From: Gammaproteobacteria bacterium
GTDB lineage: Bacteria; Pseudomonadota; Gammaproteobacteria; UBA5861
Direction of reading: 5' to 3'
NCBI GenBank assembly: GCA_022360445.1
Contig: JAKSCV010000020.1
Coordinates: 41,472 to 105,471 of the forward strand
Length of the DNA stretch: 64,000 nucleotides
Every line of letters starts with the position of its first letter. The first letter of the stretch is position 1. Below are positions 7,392 to 15,819 of this stretch, piece by piece. A model generated the notes under the pieces. The model saw nothing but the letters and a program-made list of their open reading frames with translations. It did not search any database and was not told the DNA's origin. The translations under genes and the position numbers were made by a program.

Positions 7392-7856
7392 TCAGGACTT
7401 TGGGCGCACACCGTATAACTCCATTGCTTGCTCAACCTGACCTTGTTCCGTTGTTTCTGGGAACAGCAAGTAGCTAGGCGCAACGATCGGCTCAACGCCT
7501 TCAACGCGAATCTTGATTATGCTCCGAACTGGAAAATTTTCTCCTCCCACCTGATGAAGCACCTTGAGCAATAATTCAAATTCCGGATCGCCTGTTTCGA
7601 CGAGCGTCGCATTCCCTCGAAGTTTGAAACCTTTTTGCTTGAACACTTCGACGAAGCTTACGCAAACAGATGAATTCTGTGCGATGTTCGCAACGCTTTT
7701 TGGCGACGCGATATTGGCTATAAGTACGCAGTCATCGCCGTAGGGCACGAACATTTCTTTCGGAGAAACGTTCGGTACTCCTTCGTTCTTCGCAGTAGCG
7801 AGCCAGCAAAGCACGCTTTCCCGCATCGAACTTTTGACCTCTTCACTAAGCATCAA
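7392..7856 (-). CDS. Pyridoxamine 5'-phosphate oxidase family (split-barrel flavin-binding) protein
   Basis: A 154-residue protein with the split-barrel FMN-binding fold. The start RESVLCWLATAKNEGVPNVS is the typical first strand pair; DDCVLIANIASPKSVANIAQN and VCVSFVEVFKQKGFKLRGNA follow in family order. Members bind FMN, haem or F420, and substrates vary, so pyridoxine metabolism is not implied. Length is normal for single-domain members. Start is ATG 7856 (a second ATG follows at once). Integron cassette bounded by attC 7284-7388 and 7873-7945. Confidence 0.8.
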   Translation of the reverse strand: MMLSEEVKSSMRESVLCWLATAKNEGVPNVSPKEMFVPYGDDCVLIANIASPKSVANIAQNSSVCVSFVEVFKQKGFKLRGNATLVETGDPEFELLLKVLHQVGGENFPVRSIIKIRVEGVEPIVAPSYLLFPETTEQGQVEQAMELYGVRPKS

Positions 7857-7872
7857 TCAATCCTTTTCTTAC

Positions 7873-7945
7873 ACCTAACGCCCCAAGCAGCGACGAGCGT
7901 TAGCGTGTCCAGCCCGAAGAGCAGTGCTGCCTTTGCTTGCTAGGT
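7873..7945. other. attC recombination site
   Basis: ACCTAAC (7873-7879) followed by GCCCCAAGCAGCG, and CTTTGCTTG followed by CTAGGT (7940-7945), make a 73-bp attC. CAAGCAG/TTTGCTTG and inner AGCGTTAGCG give hairpin potential. It ends 7 bases from the methyltransferase stop. Confidence 0.75.
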
Positions 7946-7951
7946 GATTTG

Positions 7952-8554
7952 CTAGCACTTTTGTAGAACTATACGGGACCATTTTACATTCTCTTTATTT
8001 GGCAAAATACTGGATTGGTTTTTTAAGTGAAAAATACATTCGAAGCCATGGTTTTCAAAACTCTCAACTGTTATTTTAGAATCCGTTGGATAGACTTTTG
8101 ATCCCATACCAGCCGGCCCATTTCTGAGTGATATGGCACACTTCCCACCTTGTTTTATTAATGCCGAAAGACGCATGACTGCCATTTCTCTTTCGGCCTT
8201 TTCAAGATGATGCCAAACGCCGTCAATGAGAACAAAATCAAACTGGCCACTGTCCGAGCTTAAGCATGATATATCAGGAAGACTTCCGCTGAGCCATTTC
8301 ACGGGTGATCCTTTATAAGTCTTTTTTGCAGCATCCACGAACTCAGGCATAGGCTCAACAGCAGTAACAGTGAAGCCCTGTGCAGCAAGCGATGCAGCAT
8401 TTTGTCCAGCACCAGAGCCGACATCTAACACATAGGCAGGCTTAGACGGGAGAAATGCAATAAAGTCTTTGCATACTTCATTGAAATCTAAGTTCTGACT
8501 AGATTCAATAAAGCGCAGAATATAATTCTCATAGCCTTCTGTTCCTGCCACCAT
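7952..8554 (-). CDS. Class I SAM-dependent methyltransferase
   Basis: A 200-residue Rossmann-fold methyltransferase. Motif I is VLDVGSGAGQNAASLAAQGF (residues about 42-61), motif II VTAVEPMPEF, and motif IV-like FDFVLIDGVWHHL; substrate unknown. ATG 8554 is preferred to the upstream GTG 8563 because AGGTG lies 6 bases before it. That Shine-Dalgarno is part of the GTTAGGT heptamer of the recombination boundary at 8562-8568. First cassette at the right edge of the array, so the most strongly expressed position if a promoter lies to its right. Confidence 0.85.
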   Translation of the reverse strand: MVAGTEGYENYILRFIESSQNLDFNEVCKDFIAFLPSKPAYVLDVGSGAGQNAASLAAQGFTVTAVEPMPEFVDAAKKTYKGSPVKWLSGSLPDISCLSSDSGQFDFVLIDGVWHHLEKAEREMAVMRLSALIKQGGKCAISLRNGPAGMGSKVYPTDSKITVESFENHGFECIFHLKNQSSILPNKENVKWSRIVLQKC

Positions 8555-8561
8555 TTGTTTC

Positions 8562-8578
8562 ACCTAACAGCGTTATTA
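8562..8578. other. Right boundary of the cassette array (single recombination core)
   Basis: ACCTAAC (8562-8568), complement GTTAGGT, is followed after 3 bases by GTTATTA. This is one attC-type core site without a full attC to its right, so cassette DNA apparently joins non-cassette DNA here. No integrase gene or promoter-bearing intI 5' end can be recognised in the next 450 bases. Confidence 0.5.
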
Positions 8579-8579
8579 A

Positions 8580-9171
8580 ACGGAACTTAATCCCCTTGTA
8601 TTGATTCGATCTATACAGACTTATGATCCATGTCAATATCAAAATAACAAAAATAGGCAATCGAAACTTGTGAGTTTTCGATGGCAGGGTACACCGGACT
8701 GATCAATTTTTCTCTCACGTGTGAGGAAGCGGATTGACCTTCTTTACATTCACGCATCGAGCCCACCAACAAGAACGCTCTAGTACTAGGAAATCTCTGG
8801 TTAAGTCTATGCTATTTCTGGCTTACCGATTTTTTCGTGGTCGAGGCGTGGTTTTGAAACGGTGTCTCAACCTTGTGAAAAGCCACAGCAAAGAGCACGG
8901 AAAACCCTGCAGCACCGAAGGGCGAGGTCTGAAGCGCACATTTGCTGCGTTGCCAACCCAGCCAAAGGCTTAAGGCCATTACCTTCGCTTTGCGCCTTGC
9001 TATGGCACACTTCCATCGTGCAGAAACAGTATGGACTTAATCAGAGGTTCCCAAGCTGATGCGGTTTTTTATTGCCTCCCACTCCATGCCTTCGAAGGCT
9101 TATTGCTTGTATCCCTTTCACTGCGTCAAGCTGCTACACTGGTGCCGGCTTTCACGAAAACTACGCTTTTA
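8580..9171. other. Intergenic region without a recognisable gene
   Basis: No credible coding frame is seen; short open frames here (for example 8734-8973) have no family features. It contains a small palindrome CTCAC-GT-GTGAG at 8714-8725. This is the flank between the cassette array and the VWA gene and is where an integrase and attI would be expected if the array were complete on this side. Confidence 0.5.
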
Positions 9172-10878
9172 ATGAACCTCGCTCAAATCAATCAACACCT
9201 GGCTATCCTGGATAGCCTCCCTGAGTCGCTCTACGACACCGTGATCACAACGCCAGGAGGCGACATTGTCACGCGGGCAGAAAGCATCACCACGCTGCGC
9301 AGTGCTTTGTTAACAGGTGAGCTGCCTTCTGTTGCCGCTCTCAACTGGCCCAACGCTCGCCTCAGCAAGACTATTTTAATGCGACTTGAAGCGTTAGATC
9401 TGGTCTGCCAATGCAAAGACCAACCAAACCTTGTGGATGAAATCATCAAGGACATTTGTAAGCAGGTGGATGCTGCAGAGCACTATTACGACAATGCGCC
9501 AGACGGTTTTTTTGACAAGCTCGCCCAGCGGCAAAAAATCGTTGATCGTGAAAGTTCGTTTATGGACGAGGAAGGCTTGGCTGATCATGTTCAACCGCCA
9601 TCGTCACCACAAGCACCTGCTGCTGAAAATCAACAGCCCGGCGAAGCCACCCACCAGCCTGACGGCGCTCCATTAAGAGAGGGAAATCTGACACCTCCCG
9701 AAACACCCACTTCAGAACCCTTCATACCGGTCGCCCCCACCCCAACCGTGCCACAATTAAGTGTTCCTAGAGAAGCAGAGGAAGCAACCGGCTGGCCTTA
9801 CGAAGACAGCAACTCTGGTGCACAGCCTGACACACGCGAAGTCCAGCAGCCCGAAACCCGTTACAGCACGGATCATCTGCTGGAAAAACAATGGCAAGCG
9901 CTGGCGGATGCCTGGGACACCGTTCGCACGGAATACGACGGACTATGGAACTATTTGGGGCAAGGCTGGGATCTTACCCCCGGCTGGCTAAAGTCCCAGG
10001 ATTGGCGCGATTTTGTCCAACACCGCAAGCTCATCAAAGGCAGCCCGGAGTTAAAAGCGATTGCTGATGCTCTTGGCCAGGCTCACAAAGACCGCTCTCC
10101 ATCCAACCCGCATCAGGCCACACTTCAGCAAACGGATGAAGCCCTTGAGGCACCTAAAGACCTCACCGAAAGGATCGTGCCTCGCATCAAAATGGAAGCC
10201 GATGGCATTGAACGCAGTGACGATCTCAGCAGCCTTTTACCTGGTGAACTGGTTTTGCTAGGACACCCGGTATTAAAAAAACTGTGGCATGCCAAGCGCG
10301 CTGAGCGCACTTTAACCACCTACCGTCATCAGGGGTTATGGCCTGAGCCGGATACGACCAGTCGGCCAGAACCCTCACCCGAGAAGGAAAAAGGCGGTGA
10401 AGAAGGGCAAGGGCCGGTGATTCTGTGCCTCGACACGTCTGCCTCAATGCAAGGCTCTCCCGAGCAGGTCGCCAAGGCTGTGGCCCTGGAAGTGCTGAAC
10501 ATTGCCAGCCGAGAAATGCGCAGCAGTCATATTTTCAGTTTCAGTGGGGCAAACCAGCTGCTCGAACACACGCTGACAGCGAAGCAAGGCAGTCTAAAAG
10601 CTGTTCTTCACTTTTTATCTCAATCCTTTCAGGGGGGCACAGACGTTCGCGCGGTACTGCACCGGGCCCTGGATAAACAACAGCAACAAAACTGGGAAAA
10701 GGCCGACATCCTGCTCATCAGTGATGGCCGGTTTACCCTCAGCGTACAAGACGTCAAAGACCTTCATCAACGGGCCACCCGCCAATCTCTCCACCTGCAT
10801 GGTCTCATCATTGGTAATTGGCAGGGGAAAACCATGCAAACACTTTGCCACCCGCTGTACCGATTTAATACCCTGTAA
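9172..10878 (+). CDS. VWA-domain protein (ViaA-like)
   Basis: About 568 residues from ATG 9172. An N-terminal helical half is followed by a low-complexity Pro/Gln/Glu stretch (9590-9850), a middle helical segment, and a C-terminal von Willebrand A domain with the MIDAS loop CLDTSASMQGS (10425-10457), the FQGGTDV strand and LLISDGRFTL. VWA proteins of this layout (ViaA, CoxE-like) usually work with a MoxR-type AAA+ ATPase; none is encoded nearby. The open frame extends to 9031, but the extra 47 codons look unlike coding sequence and ATG 9172 begins the plausible MNLAQINQHL; its ribosome site is weak. The stop overlaps the next ATG (TAATG), indicating translational coupling. Confidence 0.75.
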   Translation: MNLAQINQHLAILDSLPESLYDTVITTPGGDIVTRAESITTLRSALLTGELPSVAALNWPNARLSKTILMRLEALDLVCQCKDQPNLVDEIIKDICKQVDAAEHYYDNAPDGFFDKLAQRQKIVDRESSFMDEEGLADHVQPPSSPQAPAAENQQPGEATHQPDGAPLREGNLTPPETPTSEPFIPVAPTPTVPQLSVPREAEEATGWPYEDSNSGAQPDTREVQQPETRYSTDHLLEKQWQALADAWDTVRTEYDGLWNYLGQGWDLTPGWLKSQDWRDFVQHRKLIKGSPELKAIADALGQAHKDRSPSNPHQATLQQTDEALEAPKDLTERIVPRIKMEADGIERSDDLSSLLPGELVLLGHPVLKKLWHAKRAERTLTTYRHQGLWPEPDTTSRPEPSPEKEKGGEEGQGPVILCLDTSASMQGSPEQVAKAVALEVLNIASREMRSSHIFSFSGANQLLEHTLTAKQGSLKAVLHFLSQSFQGGTDVRAVLHRALDKQQQQNWEKADILLISDGRFTLSVQDVKDLHQRATRQSLHLHGLIIGNWQGKTMQTLCHPLYRFNTL

Positions 10879-11444
10879 TGACGTTACGAGGTTTTCTCCC
10901 GGCAGCATGCCTAAGCTTTATGTGTCTTTTTAGCGTGTTTCCAGCCATCGCTGCCGAACTCGGGCTGCACGGTATGGCGCTCGCCGTGGGCGGCGGTGAT
11001 CAACCCGACACCGACGACAAAAACGAACTCTATGCCGCTGAACTGGCGTTCTACCAGCACACGCGAAGCCCACGACAGCAGATCACTGTTTTTGTGACAG
11101 CCGCAAAACTGCATTCCAGCCATGCTCAAAATGACACCCTATGGGCCTATTCAATTGTTCCTCAAATCAGTTTCCGGCTACCAGCCACATTACAGACCAA
11201 AGTCCAACTGCACCTGTTGTTGAGAGCGCTTGGTCCGAGTTACATCAGCCACAACCATTTGGGAGAGCGAAAACAAGCCGAGCACGTTTCGTTTCAGGCC
11301 ATGGTGGGTGCAGGCATACGTTTTGGGCCGGCTTATGGGCACGAACTGAACCTGGCCTGGCGCCATTATTCCAATGCCAACCTTTTAAAAGACAATGATG
11401 GCTGGGATTTCCCGCTGACCTTGCAATGGGTGTTGCATTTTTAA
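10878..11444 (+). CDS. PagL-like lipid A 3-O-deacylase (acyloxyacyl hydrolase)
   Basis: A 188-residue outer-membrane beta-barrel candidate. A signal peptide (MTLRGFLPAACLSFMCLFSV through PAIAA) precedes alternating strands. The active-site signature is AWRHYSNANL (about residues 160-169), matching the PagL His-x-Ser pair, and the chain ends in an aromatic residue (WVLHF), as in outer-membrane barrels. PagL removes the 3-O-linked acyl chain of lipid A and lowers endotoxicity or changes surface charge. Its start overlaps the VWA stop by one base, so both are made from one transcript. Why a VWA protein and PagL are coupled is not evident. Confidence 0.78.
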   Translation: MTLRGFLPAACLSFMCLFSVFPAIAAELGLHGMALAVGGGDQPDTDDKNELYAAELAFYQHTRSPRQQITVFVTAAKLHSSHAQNDTLWAYSIVPQISFRLPATLQTKVQLHLLLRALGPSYISHNHLGERKQAEHVSFQAMVGAGIRFGPAYGHELNLAWRHYSNANLLKDNDGWDFPLTLQWVLHF

Positions 11445-11893
11445 GTACCAACCGGCGCTTTGAAGTCACGCCCCATCAGGACGGCTGTATCTGGACACAA
11501 GCGGCAAAACTGATCGGTTGACTGAATACTTACCGGCGTCTGGCTGCGTGCAATTTTTTGATAACCCCGGGCGGCAAAAAAAGCCTCGGCAGACTCTGTA
11601 AGCAAAAAGAGACGCTGAATTCCGGCCAGCCTGGCCTGCGCTTCAACTACATCACACAGCTGCGCACCCAAGCCTTTACCCCGCTCACTGGCTTGCACCG
11701 CAACCGAGCGAAGTAAGCCGTCGGCCTCATAGCATTCAACGCCAGCAACACCCGCGAGAGATTCACCGGCCCGTGCCACCCAAAACGTGTCCAGATGCGC
11801 GCTCACACCTTCAAAAGTCAATGCGCTAGTGGTTAGCAATTGTTCGATTTCTGGCGCATCAGCTAGCCGTGCGACACGAATGGTATAATTCAC
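11441..11893 (-). CDS. GNAT acetyltransferase, ArsN2-like
   Basis: About 150 residues from GTG 11893 (VNYTIRVARLADAPEIEQLL), chosen because AGGGGG stands 5 bases upstream; the frame opens at 11932. The acetyl-CoA loop is ASERGKGLGAQL and the middle block is GLLRSVAVQ. The tail FFAARGYQKIAR with FCRLCPDTAVLM resembles ArsN2 proteins associated with arsenic resistance. No ars operon is nearby, so the substrate is open. Convergent with the PagL-like gene, with a 4-base overlap at the stops. Confidence 0.7.
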   Translation of the reverse strand: MNYTIRVARLADAPEIEQLLTTSALTFEGVSAHLDTFWVARAGESLAGVAGVECYEADGLLRSVAVQASERGKGLGAQLCDVVEAQARLAGIQRLFLLTESAEAFFAARGYQKIARSQTPVSIQSTDQFCRLCPDTAVLMGRDFKAPVGT

Positions 11894-12101
11894 AAACACC
11901 CCCTTCCGTTTTATGCCTTTGTAGGCTGTCACATCTCATCTTATAGTAAGCCAAAATGGTTCGCATAAATTCTATTTCGGCATATACGAGCGACACGAGG
12001 ACCGAATAGAGCTGCCAATATCGATAGATCATTAGCCAAATCGCAAAGCCATCTCTACGCTAGTCTTTATTTTAGTTGGGTTTTGCCACTAGTGAATACA
12101 G

Positions 12102-13706
12102 TTAAGTGTTATTGCCATCGGCTAAAATCATTTCTGCTGCCTTTTCGCCAATCATAATAGTGGGAGCATTAGTATTAGCCGAGATTAGCGTGGGCATAAT
12201 AGATGCGTCAACAACACGTAAAGAATCTATACCATGAACCTTCAACCTTTCATCGACTACGGCCATATCATCATTACCCATTTTACATGTGCCTACAGGG
12301 TGGTATACGTGTGAAACCTTATCTCGGATAACTTGAGCAATTTCTTCATCCGTTTGATAGTCCTTGCCTGGGAACAACTCATCGCCTTTATGCTGCCTAA
12401 ATGCTGGCATATTATAAATTTCTCTCATTTTTTTAACTGCTTTAACTAAAACATCAAGATCATAGGGATCATCTAATAAATTTAGTTGAATCAGCGGGTC
12501 AGAAGTTGGTTCAGCATTACGTAATGTCACCTGGCCAATACTTTTAGGGCGGCAAACATTAAGCTCAGCCGTAAAACCATGTTGAAATAATAAATCAATA
12601 TTACGTCCATGATCATCAAACAAAAGAGAAACATAGTGAACCTGAATGTCAGGCAATTCAACCTCATCAGAAGATTTTAAGTAACCACCCACGCGGGTAA
12701 CAGAGTGCTTTAACGGCCCTTTTTTACCTAAAGCAAATTGTATAAGCTCTTTAGTGCGAGAAGCTAATGCTCCGGGAGATAATGAATAACCATCTTTCTT
12801 CAAACTACCACATACCACAGAGATGGTAGGGTGCTCTTGTAAATTTTTACCCACCCCTTTTAAATCATGGATGCACTCAATATCAAATGTATCAAGTTCA
12901 TTTTTATCGCCAATACCTGAAAGCATTAAAAGTTGTGGTGAATTAAATGCACCACCACTTACAATAACTTCCTGGTTGGCAAAAACTTCTTTTATTTTAC
13001 TTCCTTGTCGGTATTGTACTCCTATCGCTTTTTTATTTTTAATTAATATTTTAGTAGCATGTGCTTCCGCGATAACGGTTAGGTTTTCACGTTTCAAGGC
13101 TGGCTCTATAAAGCATTTACGAACACCTGCGCGCTGACCTTCTTTGATGGTAAATTGATAATTACCGATTCCTTCTAATTCATTATTATTAAACTCATTT
13201 CTAAATGGTACACCCGCCTCTTGTGACGCTTTAATAAAAATATCTTCAAGTTTGTAATAGTTTCTATCGACACTTGAAACAGATAACAAACCACCTTCTC
13301 CGTGATACTCATTTGCGCCATTTTCATTATCTTCAGATTTCTTAAATAATGGCAATACATCTTTAAATCCCCAACCAGGGTTACCTAAGGCTTCCCAATG
13401 ATCATAATCACTACTATGACCGCGAGTGTAAACCATTGCATTTATTGAACTACTACCGCCTAGCCCTTTGCCACGTGGACAAAATTGTCCCCTATTGTTG
13501 GTAGCAACATCAGGTTGACTATTAAACGCCCAATTAAATTTTCTCATATACATATGAGCACCGAAAGCTCCCGGTGTGGAAACAAAAATAGAACTATCTG
13601 CACTACCAGCTTCAATTAAACAGACGTTGTTATTAACATGTTCACTTAACCGGTTAGCAAGCACACCACCAGCACTACCACCACCAACGATAATGTAATC
13701 AAACAT
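12102..13706 (-). CDS. GMC-family FAD oxidoreductase (choline/alcohol dehydrogenase type)
   Basis: A 534-residue flavoprotein. FAD-binding DYIIVGGGSAGGVLANRLSE is at the N-terminus, [15 protein letters not shown] and the GMC signature SGGAFNSPQLLMLSGIGD are in the middle, and the C-terminal VYHPVGTCKMG supplies the active-site His. Length and motifs match the AlkJ/BetA group that oxidises primary alcohols to aldehydes. It is much more AT-rich than the AlkJ paralogue at 15820-17448 and shares only family-level motifs, so it is host DNA next to the alk island. The truncated alkL is about 55 bases upstream on the same strand, so alk transcripts could include this gene. Confidence 0.88.
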   Translation of the reverse strand: MFDYIIVGGGSAGGVLANRLSEHVNNNVCLIEAGSADSSIFVSTPGAFGAHMYMRKFNWAFNSQPDVATNNRGQFCPRGKGLGGSSSINAMVYTRGHSSDYDHWEALGNPGWGFKDVLPLFKKSEDNENGANEYHGEGGLLSVSSVDRNYYKLEDIFIKASQEAGVPFRNEFNNNELEGIGNYQFTIKEGQRAGVRKCFIEPALKRENLTVIAEAHATKILIKNKKAIGVQYRQGSKIKEVFANQEVIVSGGAFNSPQLLMLSGIGDKNELDTFDIECIHDLKGVGKNLQEHPTISVVCGSLKKDGYSLSPGALASRTKELIQFALGKKGPLKHSVTRVGGYLKSSDEVELPDIQVHYVSLLFDDHGRNIDLLFQHGFTAELNVCRPKSIGQVTLRNAEPTSDPLIQLNLLDDPYDLDVLVKAVKKMREIYNMPAFRQHKGDELFPGKDYQTDEEIAQVIRDKVSHVYHPVGTCKMGNDDMAVVDERLKVHGIDSLRVVDASIMPTLISANTNAPTIMIGEKAAEMILADGNNT

Positions 13707-13734
13707 ATAGATTCCCCATAATTAAGTTAAAAAT

Positions 13735-13746
13735 AATAACGTTATT
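13735..13746. promoter_or_regulatory. Palindrome at the GMC gene start / alk island junction
   Basis: A perfect 12-bp palindrome AATAACGTTATT lies 29-40 bases upstream of the GMC oxidoreductase ATG, in AT-rich sequence about 15 bases from the last alkL-like codon. It could be an operator for the GMC gene or a feature of the junction. Short and AT-rich, so chance is possible. Confidence 0.35.
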
Positions 13747-13760
13747 TGTTTTAGATGAAA

Positions 13761-14035
13761 TTATGATTCGGTGATATCAATACCAGCCCCCGGTATCGGT
13801 GCGCCACCCGCGCTGACTGAATCCAGCGTTTCGCCGCGTTTACGCCGAAACGCCAACCCTCTTTCGAGCCAAGCGATTCCGCATTTGCGGCGCTGATCGG
13901 CGAAAGGCAACCAAGCACAATAATTAACACAAACTTCGAGGACAAGACCCCTCGAATTTTACCCTGGGTGTTGTATTTCTCCCGCCCTTTTGTAATTTTC
14001 CGCGTTTTACGCAAGGTCGCAAACAGGCAGAACAT
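13761..14035 (-). pseudogene. alkL: Truncated and frameshifted alkL (OmpW-family outer-membrane alkane importer)
   Basis: Only the N-terminus remains. A signal peptide (KFVLIIVLGCLSPISAANA) is followed by KEGWRFGVNAAK, like the first strand of AlkL/OmpW barrels. A one-base shift then restores LDSVSAGGAPIPGAGIDITE, matching the region after strand 1 of AlkL, before a TAA at 13761-13763. The remaining two thirds of the barrel are missing. Position after alkK is the same as in the Pseudomonas GPo1 alk operon, which supports the call. The product cannot form a barrel. The exact start is unclear; 14035 is the longest. Confidence 0.65.
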
Positions 14036-14067
14036 GCGATCAGCAATTCCGCCCGCTCGTTTTAAGG

Positions 14068-15690
14068 CTACGCCAGAAGCACGTCCCCGTAGGCTTCGCG
14101 CAACTTATTCTTGAGTATTTTTCCGGTTGCATTTCGTGGAAGTTCATCCACAAAAACGACCGTATCCGGAACCTGCCATTTGGCGACCTTGTCTGAGAAA
14201 AAGGCAATCAAATCCTTCTCCAACACTTTTGCTCCTGGGGCCTTGACCGCGACAAGGACCGGCCGTTCGTCCCATTTTTCATGTTTTGCCGCAATTGCGG
14301 CGGCATCCGAGATACCGGGATGACCGACCGCGATGCCCTCCAGTTCGACGGTGGAAATCCATTCACCGCCCGATTTGATGATGTCCTTGGAGCGATCCCG
14401 GATCGTCATGAACCCATCGGCATCAATCGAGGCCACATCCCCGGTTTCAAACCACCCATCGGGTTCCAAAGTCGTGCCGGGTTCCGCACCAAAATAGCTG
14501 TCTACGACCCAATGGCCACGAATGCGAAGATTGCCCTGCGCCGATCCATCCTCGGCAAGCGGGCTGCCTTCATCATCTACGATCTTGAGTTCCACGCCAT
14601 AGGGCGGGCGGCCCTGGCTTTCACGCACTTTCGCCTGTTCTTCCTCGGTCATGCCCGCATGGCGTTCCAGCAAGGCATTCGCAGTCCCGAGAGGCGAGGT
14701 TTCTGTCATGCCCCAGGCGTGCACGACTTCGGTGCCATACTTGTCGCGGAATTCAGCGATCATTGACGGGGGACAAGCCGACCCACCGACCACCGTCCGT
14801 GTGAGAGTCTCGGCTTTGGAGCCAAGCTTGTCGAGTGATGCAAGCAGCCCCTGCCAAATTGTCGGAACACCAAGCGCGACCGTCACGCCTTCGTCGTCGA
14901 TGAGCCGTGTGAGGCTGTCACCGTCAAGCCCCGGACCGGGCAAGACCAGCTTGGCGCCGACCATCGCGGCGGCATAAGGGATGCCCCAGGCATTGACGTG
15001 GAACATCGGAACCACCGGCATCATCACTTCGCGCGCTGAAATGTTCAGCGTATCGGGAAGGGCCGCGCCCAAGGAATGCAAAACCGTAGAGCGGTGCGAA
15101 TAAAGAACGCCCTTGGGATTTCCGGTGGTGCCGGAGGTATAGCAAAGGCTGGATGCGTCATTCTCGTCGACATCCACCCAATCGGCGTTTTCGTCCCCCG
15201 TCACCAGAAAATCCTCGTAGAACACAAGTCCGGGGATTTTGCTGGCTGCTTTTTCGTCACGCGCGGACATAAGAACGAAGGTGTCGACCGTCGTCAGCTT
15301 CTCTCTGATCCCTTCGATGATCGGCAGGAACGTCTTGTCAAAAAAGATGACCCGGTCTTCCGCATGGTTAATGATATAAACAAGCTGTTCGGGGAAGAGG
15401 CGCGGATTGATTGTGTGGCACACCATTCCACCGCAGGAAATGCCAAAGTAGCATTCCAAATGCCGCGAGTTATTCCAAGCGATCGTCGCAACGCGATCCC
15501 CTTTGAAGAGCCCCAGCTTTGTCAGCGCAGAGCCGAGCTGACGGGCTCTATCCGAAATCCCTTTCCAGTTTGTCTTTGTCTTTGTGCCATCTGTTTCCAC
15601 CGACACAATCTCGGTGTTGCCGTGATAGCGAGCGCCGTGGTCAATGAGTGAGTGTATCGTGAGTGGCATCGCCATCATTTGTCCGCGCAT
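14068..15690 (-). CDS. alkK: Medium-chain acyl-CoA synthetase (AlkK)
   Basis: A 540-residue AMP-forming ligase that activates the fatty acid made by AlkJ and AlkH so it can enter beta-oxidation. The P-loop-like motif is [17 protein letters not shown] (residues about 185-201); further blocks are [11 protein letters not shown] and the adenylate-binding [11 protein letters not shown], and the C-terminal lysine motif [15 protein letters not shown] is complete. Cytoplasmic. Located downstream of alkJ on the same strand (gap about 130 bases) and upstream of the broken alkL, the same relative order as in the GPo1 alk operon. GC-rich codon use sets it apart from flanking host genes. Confidence 0.88.
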   Translation of the reverse strand: MRGQMMAMPLTIHSLIDHGARYHGNTEIVSVETDGTKTKTNWKGISDRARQLGSALTKLGLFKGDRVATIAWNNSRHLECYFGISCGGMVCHTINPRLFPEQLVYIINHAEDRVIFFDKTFLPIIEGIREKLTTVDTFVLMSARDEKAASKIPGLVFYEDFLVTGDENADWVDVDENDASSLCYTSGTTGNPKGVLYSHRSTVLHSLGAALPDTLNISAREVMMPVVPMFHVNAWGIPYAAAMVGAKLVLPGPGLDGDSLTRLIDDEGVTVALGVPTIWQGLLASLDKLGSKAETLTRTVVGGSACPPSMIAEFRDKYGTEVVHAWGMTETSPLGTANALLERHAGMTEEEQAKVRESQGRPPYGVELKIVDDEGSPLAEDGSAQGNLRIRGHWVVDSYFGAEPGTTLEPDGWFETGDVASIDADGFMTIRDRSKDIIKSGGEWISTVELEGIAVGHPGISDAAAIAAKHEKWDERPVLVAVKAPGAKVLEKDLIAFFSDKVAKWQVPDTVVFVDELPRNATGKILKNKLREAYGDVLLA

Positions 15691-15819
15691 TTGGCTTCCT
15701 TTCCGGGTTTGGATTTAAGAACCGCCATGTGGTCGGTCTGGTAGGCTTGCAGTTTCTTACAACAAACCCCATCACACCCCTGGCAACTGGCTGTTTTTTC
15801 GTGGTTTTCATCGGATTTT

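Noticed and set aside
8734..8973. A 79-codon plus-strand open frame in the gap before the VWA gene
   Set aside because: Biased composition, no ribosome site and no family features.
13826..13857. Hairpin GCGTTTCG ... CGAAACGC as a terminator after alkK
   Set aside because: It lies within the coding sequence of the alkL remnant and has no T-run on either side, so it may be a chance symmetry in GC-rich DNA.
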